The notes: generated by a model from the sequence alone, not told the origin. Shown: positions 20,152 to 30,563, counted from the stretch's first letter. The stretch is 64,000 nucleotides of DNA from Rhodospirillales bacterium (GCA_028277795.1 JANQFP010000045.1:23069-87068), one strand, 5' to 3'. Made by a program: numbers and translations.

Positions 20152-22740
20152 TCAGGCCGCTGTCGCCGATTCGGTGCGCAGCCGCCTTCCCCGCTGCAGC
20201 AGGATGATCAGGCCGAGGACGACCACTGCGGGGATGTACATGAGCTGCTTGGGCGGCCGGTCGGTCTTCACCTGGACGCTGGCCACTTCCCAGTCGAAGT
20301 CGATCTTCTGTTTCTCGGCGACACTGCCGAAGACCACGTTGTCGACGATCATGCGGCCGTTCTCGCTCCTGAGCTCGAGGCCGGCCTCGGCGAGCCGCGC
20401 CTGACCGTCGGCCTTGGCCCCCATGGGCAGCATCACCACCTTGTCGACCGCGTTGCCTTCCAGGTCCTCGCCGACCACCTGGATCCGGATCTGGGCGTTG
20501 TCGGGCAGGTTGCCGGCGATCTCGTGAATGCCCGTGGCGGGCACGCTCTCCAGCGGCGGGATGATCATGTCCATCCAGTAGCCGGGGCGGAACAGGGTGA
20601 AGGCGACCAGCAGCAGGGCCAGGGTCTCCCAAATTCGGCTCTTGACCAGGAAGAACCCCTGGGTGGCGGCGGCGAACACCAGCATGGCCGTCACTGCCGA
20701 CGCAACGGTGAGCACGAACTCCCACCAATGGTCGATGCCGATCATCAGGAGCTGGGTATTGAAGATGAACAGGAAGGGCAGGATGGCGGTGCGGATGTCG
20801 TAGGCGAATCCCTGCAGGCCGGTGCGGATGGGGTCGCCGCCGGAGATGGCCGCGGCGGCGAAGGCTGCGAGGCCCACCGGCGGCGTGTCGTCGGCCAGGA
20901 TGCCGAAGTAGAAGACGAACATGTGCACCGCGATCAGCGGCACGATCAGGCCGGCCTCGGCCCCGAGGGTCACCACCACCGGCGCCATCAGCGACGAGAC
21001 GACGATGTAGTTGGCGGTGGTCGGCAGGCCCATGCCCAGGATCAGGCTGATGAGCGCGGTGAACAGCAGCAGCAGCAGCAGATTGCCGCCCGAGATCAGC
21101 TCGACGAACTCGGTCATCACCTGGCCGATGCCGGTCAGGGTCACGGTGCCGACGATGATGCCGGCGGCGGCCGTGGCGACGCCGATGCCGATCATGTTGC
21201 GCGACCCGGCCACCAGGCCCTCGAACAGGTCGGTGACCCCGTGGCGCACCGAATCGCCCCAATGGCCGGTGGCCCGGAAAATGGCCTGGATGGGCCGCTG
21301 GGTGAGCACGATGAAGATCATGAACACCGACGCCCAGAAGGCCGACAGACCGGGCGACAGACGCTCGACGGTCAGGCACCACACCAGCACGACGACGGGC
21401 AGCAGGTAGTAGAGGCCCACCTTGACGGTGGGGCCCGGCTCCGGCAGCTCGACGATCTCGTGGCTGGTGTCGAGCTCCGGGAAGCGGGCCGCGTACTTGA
21501 GCAGGCCCACGTAGGCGACGAGCAGCAGCAGCGATGCGATCCACGGCGTGGCGTCTCCCGCCACGACCTTGATCCAGCCCAGCCCATAATAGACGGCCGC
21601 CGACAGCACGATCAGGCCGACGATGACGGTGGCGAAGGTGAACAGGCTCTGCAGGAAGGTCCGTTTGAAGCGGCGCGGCAGACCCTGCATGTTGGCCTTC
21701 ATGGCCTCCAGGTGGACGATGTAGACCAGGGCCACGTAGGAGATGATAGCGGGCAGGAAGGCGTGCTTGATCACCTCCACGTAGCTGATGCCCACGTACT
21801 CCACCATCAGGAACGCCGCCGCGCCCATGATCGGCGGCGTGAGCTGGCCGTTGGTGGACGACGCCACCTCGACGGCGCCCGCTTTTTCGGCGGGAAAGCC
21901 GACCCGCTTCATCAGCGGAATGGTGAAGGTGCCCGTGGTCACCACGTTGGCGATGGACGACCCCGAGACCAGGCCGGTCATGCCGGACGACACCACCGCT
22001 GCCTTGGCCGGGCCGCCGCGCATGTGGCCGAGCAGGGCGAAGGCGACGCGGATGAAGTAGTTGCCGGCGCCGGCCCGCTCCAGCAGCGACCCGAACAGCA
22101 CGAACAGGAACACCATGTCGGTGGACACCCCGAGGGCGACGCCGAACACGCCTTCCGTCTGCAGCCAGTAATGGGACATGCCCTTGGCCAGGCTCGCCCC
22201 CTTGTGGGCGATGACGTCGGGCATCCAGGGACCGCCGAAGGTATAGATGAGGAAGACGATGGCCACCACCATCAGGGGCGGCCCCAACGCCCGCCGGGTG
22301 GCCTCGAGGAGCATGACCAGCCCCACCACGCCGACGACGATGTCCATGGTGGTGGGATCGCCGGGCCGGTCCGCGAGGGCTTCGTAGAACAGATAGAGGT
22401 AGCCGGCGGCGAAGGCGCCCACCAAGGCGAACACCCAGTCCTGGATCGGGATGTACCGGCGGGGTGACCGCTTGAGGGCCGGGAAGGCGAGGTAGGCGAG
22501 GAAGACGGCGAAGGCCAAATGGATGGAGCGCGCCTCGCTGCCGTTGAAGACGCCGAAGCGCAGCATGAACGGCAGCGGCGACGCGTACCAGAGCTGGAAG
22601 AGGGCCCAGGCGAGCGGTACGTACCACAGGATCTTGGCCGGGATCCCGGACGGCGCCCGCGCACCGGTGTCCGCCTCCGCGATCATGTCCTGGAGGTTCT
22701 GATCGTTCGCGGCCGGCTCGACGGGTTTCTCTTCGCTCAT
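20152..22740 (-). CDS. TAXI-TRAP transporter fused DctQM permease with DUF3394 tail
   Basis: An 862-residue integral membrane protein. The first 190 or so residues carry four helices corresponding to the small DctQ subunit. The middle (about 200-690) is the DctM transporter, with motifs such as GSSIANVVTTGTFTIPLMKRVG, EVASSTNGQLTPPIMGAAAF and LGMGLPTTANYIV. The C-terminal 150 residues hold a periplasmic-looking domain (GNLPDNAQIRIQVVGE onward) and a last helix, matching DUF3394. The ATG at 22740 begins a hydrophilic cytoplasmic tail. It lies 65 bases after the first TAXI binding protein and 14 before uspA. Confidence 0.93.
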   Translation of the reverse strand: MSEEKPVEPAANDQNLQDMIAEADTGARAPSGIPAKILWYVPLAWALFQLWYASPLPFMLRFGVFNGSEARSIHLAFAVFLAYLAFPALKRSPRRYIPIQDWVFALVGAFAAGYLYLFYEALADRPGDPTTMDIVVGVVGLVMLLEATRRALGPPLMVVAIVFLIYTFGGPWMPDVIAHKGASLAKGMSHYWLQTEGVFGVALGVSTDMVFLFVLFGSLLERAGAGNYFIRVAFALLGHMRGGPAKAAVVSSGMTGLVSGSSIANVVTTGTFTIPLMKRVGFPAEKAGAVEVASSTNGQLTPPIMGAAAFLMVEYVGISYVEVIKHAFLPAIISYVALVYIVHLEAMKANMQGLPRRFKRTFLQSLFTFATVIVGLIVLSAAVYYGLGWIKVVAGDATPWIASLLLLVAYVGLLKYAARFPELDTSHEIVELPEPGPTVKVGLYYLLPVVVLVWCLTVERLSPGLSAFWASVFMIFIVLTQRPIQAIFRATGHWGDSVRHGVTDLFEGLVAGSRNMIGIGVATAAAGIIVGTVTLTGIGQVMTEFVELISGGNLLLLLLFTALISLILGMGLPTTANYIVVSSLMAPVVVTLGAEAGLIVPLIAVHMFVFYFGILADDTPPVGLAAFAAAAISGGDPIRTGLQGFAYDIRTAILPFLFIFNTQLLMIGIDHWWEFVLTVASAVTAMLVFAAATQGFFLVKSRIWETLALLLVAFTLFRPGYWMDMIIPPLESVPATGIHEIAGNLPDNAQIRIQVVGEDLEGNAVDKVVMLPMGAKADGQARLAEAGLELRSENGRMIVDNVVFGSVAEKQKIDFDWEVASVQVKTDRPPKQLMYIPAVVVLGLIILLQRGRRLRTESATAA

Positions 22741-22805
22741 CTCGTCTGTCTCCCTGCGCCCCCCGGCCGCCTCGGACGGGGAGCGTCGCCCTCGCGGGCT
22801 TCGGC

Positions 22806-23771
22806 TCAGCGGAGCCCCGCCTCCCGGAAGTACCGTTCCGCCCCCTCGTGCAAGGGCGCGGACAGGCCGTCGGTGGCCATGCGCCTGGGGTCTACGCCGG
22901 CGATGGCCGGGTGCATCTTGCGGAAGCGGGTCAGGTTCTGGAACACGGCTTTGACGACGGCGTAGGCGGTCTCGGCGTCCACTTCGGCCGCCGTCACCAA
23001 CGTGGCCTTGACGCCGAACGTCTCCACCGTGTCGGGATTGCCCGCGTACATGCCGCCGGGGATGGTGGCATAGGTGTAATAGGGGTTCTCGGTCACCAGC
23101 TTGTCGATGGCGTCGCCGACCACCTCGACGACGATCGCGTCGCACAGGCCCGCGGCCTTGCTCACCGACGCGTTGGGGTGGCCGACGGTGTAGACCATGG
23201 CCTGGATTCGGTCATGGCACAGGGCCAGGGACTGCTCACTGGCGGGCAGTTCCTCGGCGAGGGCGAAGTCCCGCCGGGTCCAGCCCTTGGCCCGCATCAC
23301 CACTTCCATGGTCGCCCGTTGCCCCGATCCCGGATTGCCGATGTTGACCCGCTTGCCCATCAGGTCGTCGAGGGTGCGCACCCCCGAATCCCGCCGGGCG
23401 ACCAGGGTGAAGGGCTCGGCATGGACGGAGAACAGAGCGCGCAGGTTCCGGTAGGAGGAGTCCATGAACTGGAACGGCCCGGTCCCGTTGACCGCATGGT
23501 ACTGCCAGTCGGACTGCACCAGGCCCAGGTCGTAGGCGCCGTTGCGCACGTTCTCCAGGTTGGACAGCGATCCCGGGGTCTCCAGCACCCGGCAGGTCAC
23601 GCCCTCCACCTGACGGTTGATCAGGTGACAGATGGCCCGGCCCACCTGGTAGTAGACGCCCTCCTTACTGCCCGTGCCGATGATGATTTCGAATGCGCTG
23701 GCGGCGGAGGGTGCCCAGAACGACGCCAACGCCACCGCCAGCGCCGCGCCCCATGCCGAGGTCTTCCTCAT
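22806..23771 (-). CDS. TAXI family TRAP solute-binding protein (copy A)
   Basis: A 321-residue secreted protein with a signal peptide ending near residue 26 (PSAASA). The family motif IIIGTGSKEGVYYQVGRAICHLIN opens the mature protein; [20 protein letters not shown] and the C-terminal [20 protein letters not shown] are also typical. TAXI proteins deliver an organic acid, often glutamate-like or a C4/C5 acid, to fused TRAP permeases. It is about half identical by eye to the adjacent copy B, pointing to tandem duplication. The ATG at 23771 was chosen because it starts the signal peptide. Confidence 0.92.
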   Translation of the reverse strand: MRKTSAWGAALAVALASFWAPSAASAFEIIIGTGSKEGVYYQVGRAICHLINRQVEGVTCRVLETPGSLSNLENVRNGAYDLGLVQSDWQYHAVNGTGPFQFMDSSYRNLRALFSVHAEPFTLVARRDSGVRTLDDLMGKRVNIGNPGSGQRATMEVVMRAKGWTRRDFALAEELPASEQSLALCHDRIQAMVYTVGHPNASVSKAAGLCDAIVVEVVGDAIDKLVTENPYYTYATIPGGMYAGNPDTVETFGVKATLVTAAEVDAETAYAVVKAVFQNLTRFRKMHPAIAGVDPRRMATDGLSAPLHEGAERYFREAGLR

Positions 23772-23871
23772 GGGCCTCGTCCCGATTCGGTGATTACGGC
23801 CGCGCCTCCTGCGGCCCCGGCCCGCGCCAGGGAGAGGGGGGAACGGCACCGCCGCCGTTCCCCCACGCCCA

Positions 23872-24852
23872 TTACATCAGGCCTGCTTCCTTGTAGTACT
23901 TGGCCGCGCCATCGTGCAGCGGGGCCGATAGGCCGTCCTTGATCATCTCGTTCTTTTTCAAGACCCTGAAGGCGGGATGGAGCTTCTTGAAGTCGTCGAA
24001 GTTCTCGAACACCGCCTTGACCACGTGATACACGGTGTCGGCCGACGCCCGGGTCGAGGACACGAACGTGGCGCCGACGCCGAAGGTCATCACGTCGTTG
24101 GGATTACCCCTGTACATGCCGCCCGGAATGGTGGCCGTGCGGTAGTAGGCGTTGTCATTGACCAGCTTGCTGATGACCGGGCCGCTGACTTCGACGATCA
24201 CGCTGTCGCACGAGGTCGTGGCTTCCTTGATCGAGCCGCTGGGGTGACCGACGGTGAACACCATGGCGTCGATCTTGTTGTCGCACAGGGCCTTGGACTG
24301 CTCGGCCGACTTCAGCTCGGAGGCCAGCTTGAACGTGGACTTGGTCCAGCCCAATGCCGCCATCACCACTTCCATGGTGCCGCGCTGGCCGGAGCCGGGG
24401 TTGCCGATGTTGACCCGCTTGCCCTTGAGGTCGTTGAAGTGCTTGATGCCGGAATCGGCACGGGCGACCACGGTGAAGGGCTCCGGATGCACCGAGAACA
24501 CGGCCCGCAGCTCCGTGAACGGCCCCTTGTCCTTGAACTTCGAGGTGCCGTTGTAGGCGTGGTACTGCCAGTCGGACTGGGCGACGCCCATGTCCAGCTC
24601 GCCGGCGCGGATGGTGTTGATGTTGTAAACCGAGCCGCCGGTGCTCTCCACCGAGCACCGCACGCCGTGCATCTTGCGGCCCTTGTTGACCAGGCGGCAG
24701 ATGGCGCCGCCGGTCGGGTAGTACACTCCGGTGACGCCTCCGGTGCCGATGGTGATGAAGTTCTGCTGGGCCTGCGCCGTACCGGTACCGGTGGCGTAGA
24801 AGACCCCCGCGGCCATCACCAGGGCGATTGCCGTTACGCTGAGTTTTTTCAT
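23872..24852 (-). CDS. TAXI family TRAP solute-binding protein (copy B)
   Basis: A 326-residue secreted paralogue of copy A. The signal peptide ends near residue 29 (AQAQ), followed by [24 protein letters not shown] and the shared [19 protein letters not shown] block. It is first in the leftward transporter unit and has the best ribosome-binding site (AAGGGAG before the ATG at 24852), so it may be made in the largest amount, as expected for a binding protein. The two copies differ most in the middle, so they may bind different ligands or one ligand with different affinity. Confidence 0.93.
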   Translation of the reverse strand: MKKLSVTAIALVMAAGVFYATGTGTAQAQQNFITIGTGGVTGVYYPTGGAICRLVNKGRKMHGVRCSVESTGGSVYNINTIRAGELDMGVAQSDWQYHAYNGTSKFKDKGPFTELRAVFSVHPEPFTVVARADSGIKHFNDLKGKRVNIGNPGSGQRGTMEVVMAALGWTKSTFKLASELKSAEQSKALCDNKIDAMVFTVGHPSGSIKEATTSCDSVIVEVSGPVISKLVNDNAYYRTATIPGGMYRGNPNDVMTFGVGATFVSSTRASADTVYHVVKAVFENFDDFKKLHPAFRVLKKNEMIKDGLSAPLHDGAAKYYKEAGLM

Positions 24853-25097
24853 GACGCTTCGTTCTCCCTTGACTGGGTTGCCAGACAGCAGGACTGGTCC
24901 GGTGCCGTTATGACACCGCACCGCTTCGCCAGCGGCGCGGACGATCGCCCGCAAGCCAATGGCGGATGAACGGTGTCGGTCGTGGCCGAAACCGTGCGGA
25001 CGTTTGTCCACATGGTCTGAGTGTCGGTGTCCCGTATCCCGACACGTCCCCCGGTGCCTCCCTGTTTTCTCGCCGCCGCAGAGGCGACGAGTCCTTT

Positions 25098-25125
25098 AGT
25101 TTAAGGACGCTGGCCGTGACCACAA
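25098..25125 (-). promoter_or_regulatory. Candidate promoter of the TAXI-TRAP unit
   Basis: On the minus strand TTGTGG (25120-25125) and TAAACT (25098-25103) are spaced by 16 bases. The -10 lies inside a short GTCCTT/AAGGAC inverted repeat (25091-25108), and a perfect palindrome lies just upstream of the -35. Confidence 0.4.
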
Positions 25126-25127
25126 CC

Positions 25128-25146
25128 GAAAAAACGTCGTTTTTTC
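25128..25146. repeat. Perfect AT-rich palindrome upstream of the TAXI promoter
   Basis: GAAAAAACG and CGTTTTTTC flank a single base, giving a 19-base perfect inverted repeat at about -38 to -56 of the candidate promoter. It could be an operator, an UP-like element or the terminator of the leftward aminotransferase transcript. Confidence 0.5.
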
Positions 25147-25266
25147 CGTCGTCTGGCAACAGCGGTCTGTCCATTGGCCGCGACCGCACCGTTGTACGGC
25201 GGTCCGCCCATGCAACAAATGATACTCACTTGCGGCCGATTGATGCAAATGAATCCCGGGAAGCGG

Positions 25267-26727
25267 TTACCTCGGAACGGCGGAGACGGCGGCATCGACG
25301 GCCTCATCCAGGATCTCGACGATCTCGGCGACCTGGGCCTCGTCGATGATGTAGGGCGGCGCCAGCAGCACGTGGTCGCCGCGCACGCCGTCCGCGGTGC
25401 CGCCGGCGGGATAGCACAGGAGCCCGCGGTCCATGGCCTCGGCCTTGATGCGGGCGAACAGCCGCAGCTCGGGGTCGAACGGCGCCTTGGTCTCCCGGTC
25501 GGCGACCAGTTCGACGCCCCAGAACAGGCCGCGCCCGCGCACGTCGCCGACGAACGGATGGTCGTCGAACCGCGCGTGCAAGGCATGGCCCAGCGCCGCG
25601 CCCTGGCGGCGGACGTTGGCCAGCAGATCGCGCCGCTGGATGGCCCGCTGGGTGGCCAGCGCCGCGGCGCACGCCGTCGGGTGGCCCATGTAGGTGTGGC
25701 CGTGCTGGAAGCTGCCGGAGCCGGCGTGCATGGCCTCGTACACGGGCTCGGCGGCCAGCACCGCGCCGATGGGCTGATAGCCGGCGCCCAGGCCCTTGGC
25801 CACGGTGACCAGGTCGGGGACCACGCCTTCCTGCTCGCAGGCGAACAGGGTGCCGGTGCGGCCCATGCCGCACATGACCTCGTCCAGGATCAGCAGCACG
25901 CCGTAGCGGTCGCAGATCTCGCGGATGCGGGCGAAGTAGCCGGGCACCGGCGGCACCACGCCCGCCGTGGCCCCGACCACCGTCTCGGCGACGAACGCAG
26001 CTACCGTCTGCGGCCCGAGGGCCAGGATGGCGGCCTCCAGCTCGTCAGCCACCCGGCGGCCGTACGCCTCCTCGCTCTCGCCCGGCGCCATGCCGCGGTA
26101 GGCGTAGCACGGTGCGATATGGGTGGCGGACGGCAGCATGGGCTCGAACAGGGCGCGGCGGCCGGCATTGTGGCCCACCGAAAGGGCGCCCAGGGTATTG
26201 CCGTGATAGCTCTGACGCCGGGCGATGAAGCGGTGGCGTTCCGGCCGGCCCCGTTCCACGTGCACCTGGCGGGCCATCTTCAGCGCCGTCTCCACCGCTT
26301 CCGAGCCGCCGGAGACGAAATAGACCCGGGACAGGCCGTCCGGCGCCTGCCCGATCAACAGGTCGGCAAGCTCCTCTGCCGCCTGCGAGGTGAAGAAACC
26401 GGTGTGCGCATAGGGCAGAGTCTCGACCTGTTCGATGATGGCCCGGCGCACGTCCGGATCGCTGTGGCCCAGGCACGACACGGCGGCGCCGCCGCAGGCG
26501 TCCAGGTACCGCCGGCCCTCGGTGTCGAAGATGTAGACGCCGTCGCCGCCGGCCACCATCGGGACCGGTTGGCGAAGCTGCCGATGGAAGACGCGGCTGG
26601 TCTCCCGCGGACGCAGCGTCTGCGGCGTGAAGGCGATGACTTCGGCGCCGTCGTCGGTCTCCCAGCAGGCGGGCGCGTCGGACAGGGTCGGGTCGGAGGC
26701 GAGGGGATTGGGGCTGAGGTGGGTCAT
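25267..26727 (-). CDS. Class III pyridoxal-phosphate aminotransferase
   Basis: A 486-residue fold-type I aminotransferase. GGSEAVETALKMAR, the aromatic-His YHGNTLGALSVG, the cofactor-binding LILDEVMCGMGRTG (Asp282) and Lys311 in VTVAKGLGAGYQPIG are the expected active-site features. The class covers omega-amino acid:pyruvate, diaminobutyrate and taurine-type transaminases; the substrate here is not evident. It follows the RpiR gene by 41 bases and lies next to the TAXI transporter, so it probably processes what that transporter imports. The long N-terminal extension (about 40 residues) is commonly seen in this subfamily. Confidence 0.88.
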   Translation of the reverse strand: MTHLSPNPLASDPTLSDAPACWETDDGAEVIAFTPQTLRPRETSRVFHRQLRQPVPMVAGGDGVYIFDTEGRRYLDACGGAAVSCLGHSDPDVRRAIIEQVETLPYAHTGFFTSQAAEELADLLIGQAPDGLSRVYFVSGGSEAVETALKMARQVHVERGRPERHRFIARRQSYHGNTLGALSVGHNAGRRALFEPMLPSATHIAPCYAYRGMAPGESEEAYGRRVADELEAAILALGPQTVAAFVAETVVGATAGVVPPVPGYFARIREICDRYGVLLILDEVMCGMGRTGTLFACEQEGVVPDLVTVAKGLGAGYQPIGAVLAAEPVYEAMHAGSGSFQHGHTYMGHPTACAAALATQRAIQRRDLLANVRRQGAALGHALHARFDDHPFVGDVRGRGLFWGVELVADRETKAPFDPELRLFARIKAEAMDRGLLCYPAGGTADGVRGDHVLLAPPYIIDEAQVAEIVEILDEAVDAAVSAVPR

Positions 26728-26768
26728 GACGAAGGGCTTTCTCGACGGTGTTTTGGGCTTTGCGGAGT

Positions 26769-27653
26769 TCAGGATTTCTTCCCGTCCGGTTGCCAGTAGG
26801 CACGGAAATCGTCCAGGTGACGCTCGCTCTCTTCGATGGTGGCCAGGGCGTTGTCACCGCCGGCAGCGACCATGAGAACGATCAGGGCCTCCACCGCGGC
26901 CATGGCCGCGGCGATGGAATCGAAAAACGACGGGCTGTGGTTGCTGACCACCAGCACGTGGTCGGCGTTGGCCGCGACCGGCGACACCACGCTGTCGGTG
27001 ACCGCCACCGCGGTGCCGCCGCGCTTGTGGCAGTACTCCATGGAGCGGACCGTCTTGTCGCTGTACGGCTCGACGCTGATGACCATCATCACGTCGTCGC
27101 GGCTGAATCCACGCAACTCGTCGGCAAAGGTGCCGCCGCGCCCGTCCAGCAGGATGCCGTTGTCGCGGAACATGCCGTAGGCGTAGTGGAAGAAGAAGGC
27201 CACCGGATAGCAGCTCCGGACGCCCAGGATGAAAACCCGCCGCCCCCGCGACAGCACCGCGGCACAGGCCTCGAAGCGGGCCACGTCGTTGTTGGCGAAG
27301 GTATCGCGCAGGTTGGCGATGTCGGTGGAGAGCACCTCCTGCAGCAGGCCCGTCGCCCGCCCCTCGGCGCCGCGCGCCTGGAGGTCGCGGGCCCGGGCCA
27401 GCAGGCCGTTGGGCCGGCGCCGCAGCCGGGTCTCGAAAGGCTCCCGGAACGCCGTGTAGCTGGTGAAGCCCAGGGAACGGGCCAGACGCACCATGGTCGA
27501 GGGCTGCACCCCGGCCTGGGTCGCCACCGTGCGCATGGACATCAGCGCCACGTCTTCGGGGCGGTCGAGGGTGTAGCGGGCCGCCTGGCGGAGCTGCGGG
27601 CTCAGCCGGGTGAACTCGTCGGCCATGCGGCGGGTGAGGGTATCGAAGTCCAC
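26769..27653 (-). CDS. RpiR/MurR-family transcriptional regulator
   Basis: A 294-residue regulator with an N-terminal winged-helix domain (residues 1-80, including SMRTVATQAGVQPSTMVRLARSLGF) and a C-terminal SIS phosphosugar-type domain (about 120-260, with RVFILGVRSCYPVAFFFHYA and DDVMMVISVEPYSDKTVRSMEYC). RpiR proteins sense sugar phosphates or amino-acid derivatives. It probably heads an operon with the aminotransferase and, through GCAACAA boxes upstream, controls itself; a similar box lies before the TAXI transporter unit. Confidence 0.9.
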   Translation of the reverse strand: MDFDTLTRRMADEFTRLSPQLRQAARYTLDRPEDVALMSMRTVATQAGVQPSTMVRLARSLGFTSYTAFREPFETRLRRRPNGLLARARDLQARGAEGRATGLLQEVLSTDIANLRDTFANNDVARFEACAAVLSRGRRVFILGVRSCYPVAFFFHYAYGMFRDNGILLDGRGGTFADELRGFSRDDVMMVISVEPYSDKTVRSMEYCHKRGGTAVAVTDSVVSPVAANADHVLVVSNHSPSFFDSIAAAMAAVEALIVLMVAAGGDNALATIEESERHLDDFRAYWQPDGKKS

Positions 27654-27669
27654 GGCCGGGCGGTCCTTG

Positions 27670-27780
27670 GCAACAATCGCTCTAAGCGCGCTGTGTGTTG
27701 CAACAATTGATCAATCCAGGTATAGGCCGCCGCGCCGCAGAATGCAACAAACGAATCATCAAAGTTGATGATTGTAACAA
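27670..27780. promoter_or_regulatory. Paired GCAACAA boxes, probable RpiR operators
   Basis: The rpiR/apt divergent region has GCAACAA at 27670-27676, 27700-27706 and 27744-27750, and GTAACAA at 27774-27780. Starts are spaced 30, 44 and 30 bases, so they form two pairs about three helical turns apart. The second box lies in the perfect palindrome TGTTGCAACA (27696-27705). Between the last two boxes sits AATCATCAA-AG-TTGATGATT (27754-27773), a perfect inverted repeat. The regulator assignment is inferred from position. Confidence 0.55.
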
Positions 27781-27910
27781 ACGGTTAATGGAGTGTGAAA
27801 AAACGGCGGGATGCCGGGGGTTTGGGAGGTCCCTGCAATCGATTGCCCGGGTCCGGGCGAGCCATTACCATACGCCGCGACCGGTATCCCCCGTCGACGG
27901 CGAGGCGCTC

Positions 27911-28435
27911 ATGGACCTGAAAGACCACATCCGCTCGGTTCCCGATTTCCCCAAGCCCGGCATCCTGTTCTACGACATCTCGACCCTGCTCTCCCATCCG
28001 GACGCCTGGGGGGTGGCCATGGGGCGCATGGCCAAGGCGATCAGCCGCCATCAGCCCGACATCCTGGCCGGCATCGAATCCCGCGGCTTCCTGGTGGCGG
28101 CGCCGCTGGCGCTCAAGCTCGGCTGCGGCTTCATCATGGTGCGCAAGCGCGGCAAGCTGCCGGGGGCGACCATTCCCTACGAATACGCGCTGGAGTACGG
28201 CACCGACGTCATCGAGATCCAGAACGATGCCGTCGAGCCGGGTCAGCGGGTGGTCATCCTGGACGACCTGCTGGCCACCGGCGGCACCATGGCCGCGTCG
28301 GTCGAACTGTTCCGCAAGGTGGGCGCCGAGGTGGTGGGCACCGCGTGCATGATCGAACTCACCTTCCTCGACGGCCGCGGCAAGCTGGACGCGCTCGACG
28401 TCCCGTTCTCCTGCCTGATGGCGTACGACGATTAG
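27911..28435 (+). CDS. apt: Adenine phosphoribosyltransferase
   Basis: A 174-residue type I phosphoribosyltransferase that makes AMP from adenine and PRPP. The N-terminal [21 protein letters not shown], the [14 protein letters not shown] segment and the PRPP motif [13 protein letters not shown] at 114-126 are all diagnostic. The ATG at 27911 gives the usual family length. It diverges from rpiR and is probably unrelated to it in function. The structured repeat copy 2 begins within 3 bases of the stop codon. Confidence 0.95.
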   Translation: MDLKDHIRSVPDFPKPGILFYDISTLLSHPDAWGVAMGRMAKAISRHQPDILAGIESRGFLVAAPLALKLGCGFIMVRKRGKLPGATIPYEYALEYGTDVIEIQNDAVEPGQRVVILDDLLATGGTMAASVELFRKVGAEVVGTACMIELTFLDGRGKLDALDVPFSCLMAYDD

Positions 28436-28437
28436 GT

Positions 28438-28547
28438 CCGGCGCGCCTTCGAAGCGAGGAGCGAAGCGCCGTCCTGGCGCGCCGGAAAGCCCGCGCGGCG
28501 CTGAGCGCTCCCGCCTTCGCATGACATGGCCCGGAGGGTCATTTCAT
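28438..28547 (-). repeat. Structured intergenic repeat, copy 2
   Basis: Inverted copy of the element at 2243-2352. Read on the minus strand it keeps the order of three hairpins: ATGAAATGACCC against GGGCCATGTCAT, then GAAGGC against GCTTTC (where copy 1 has GAAAGC, so pairing survives through a G-U pair), then CCGGCGCGCC against GGCGCGCCGG. The first 28 bases differ at 2 positions from copy 1. It fills most of the gap between apt and the convergent sigma-54 activator. Confidence 0.75.
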
Positions 28548-28579
28548 GGGCGGGGCGGTATGACTCCCCGGCGGGGCGG

Positions 28580-30003
<1,424 letters not shown>

Positions 30004-30007
<4 letters not shown>

Positions 30008-30426
30008 GACTCCTCCGAAACGCCGACGATCCCCTGCTCCACCAGGAACTGCCTGTACGCCATGTCGTCGTGGACCAGGTGGTTGAGAAGCACCGTCTTG
30101 ACCTCCTTGCAGGCGGCCAGCCAGACCTCTTCCTCGTCCGCGTCGTCGCAGCGGATCAGCGCCGCGTCGACGGTGCGCAGGATCTCCTGATGGCGCGCCC
30201 GGTGCTCCTCGGCGCCCGGGTAGCCGTGGGCCGCCAGGAGTCTTTCCTCGGCGGAGAAGTGCGCCGCCGTATCGATGGCGAGGGCGACGGCGATGGCCTG
30301 CACCGTCGATCTCTCCTCGCCGGCGACGAGCGCCGTTTCCATGGCGTCGACCAGATCGAAGAACCGCTTGTGGCCGGCATCGATCTCGTCGTGGCCGATA
30401 ATCCAGTTATCGCTCCACGTGAGCAT
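30004..30426 (-). CDS. Bacteriohaemerythrin
   Basis: A 140-residue single-domain haemerythrin. All seven diiron ligands are visible: His19, His56, Glu60, His75, His79, His116 and Asp121. These proteins reversibly bind O2 and some bind NO, as carriers or sensors. The stop codon overlaps the start of the LuxO-like activator (ATGA), so the two are made together; a sensory link is a plausible inference. The ATG at 30426 follows a GGGGGAGAA tract by about 10 bases. Confidence 0.92.
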
Positions 30427-30530
30427 GGCTTCGGCCGTTCTCCCCCATTCGCCCGACCGGCGCCGCGTTCAGGTCGCGCCGACACGGGGCCGGCACGGCG
30501 TTCGGCGGACAGCATTCCCCGAAACCATGG

Positions 30531-30546
30531 CGGCGGTCAACCGCCG
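30531..30546. promoter_or_regulatory. Palindrome overlapping the haemerythrin promoter region
   Basis: CGGCGGT-CA-ACCGCCG is a perfect 7+2+7 inverted repeat about 105 bases before the bacteriohaemerythrin start. On the minus strand it contains TTGACC, a good -35 element, with a weak GAATGC 17 bases on. It could be an operator for this operon. Confidence 0.4.
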
Positions 30547-30563
30547 GTCCACCGTCGGCCCGG

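Larger units (their letters stand above)
24853..25266. other. Intergenic region upstream of the TAXI-TRAP unit
   Basis: This 414-base gap has no convincing gene. It holds a candidate leftward promoter, an AT-rich palindrome and one GCAACAA box (25212-25218). If the promoter at 25098-25125 is used, the transporter mRNA has an untranslated leader of nearly 240 bases, within which I found no clear riboswitch. The 3' side holds the end of the aminotransferase transcript. Confidence 0.5.

Noticed and set aside
20524..22467. Long plus-strand open frame opposite the TRAP permease
   Set aside because: Composition (His, Asp, Gln, Gly rich) is that of an antisense shadow; the permease on the other strand is unmistakable.
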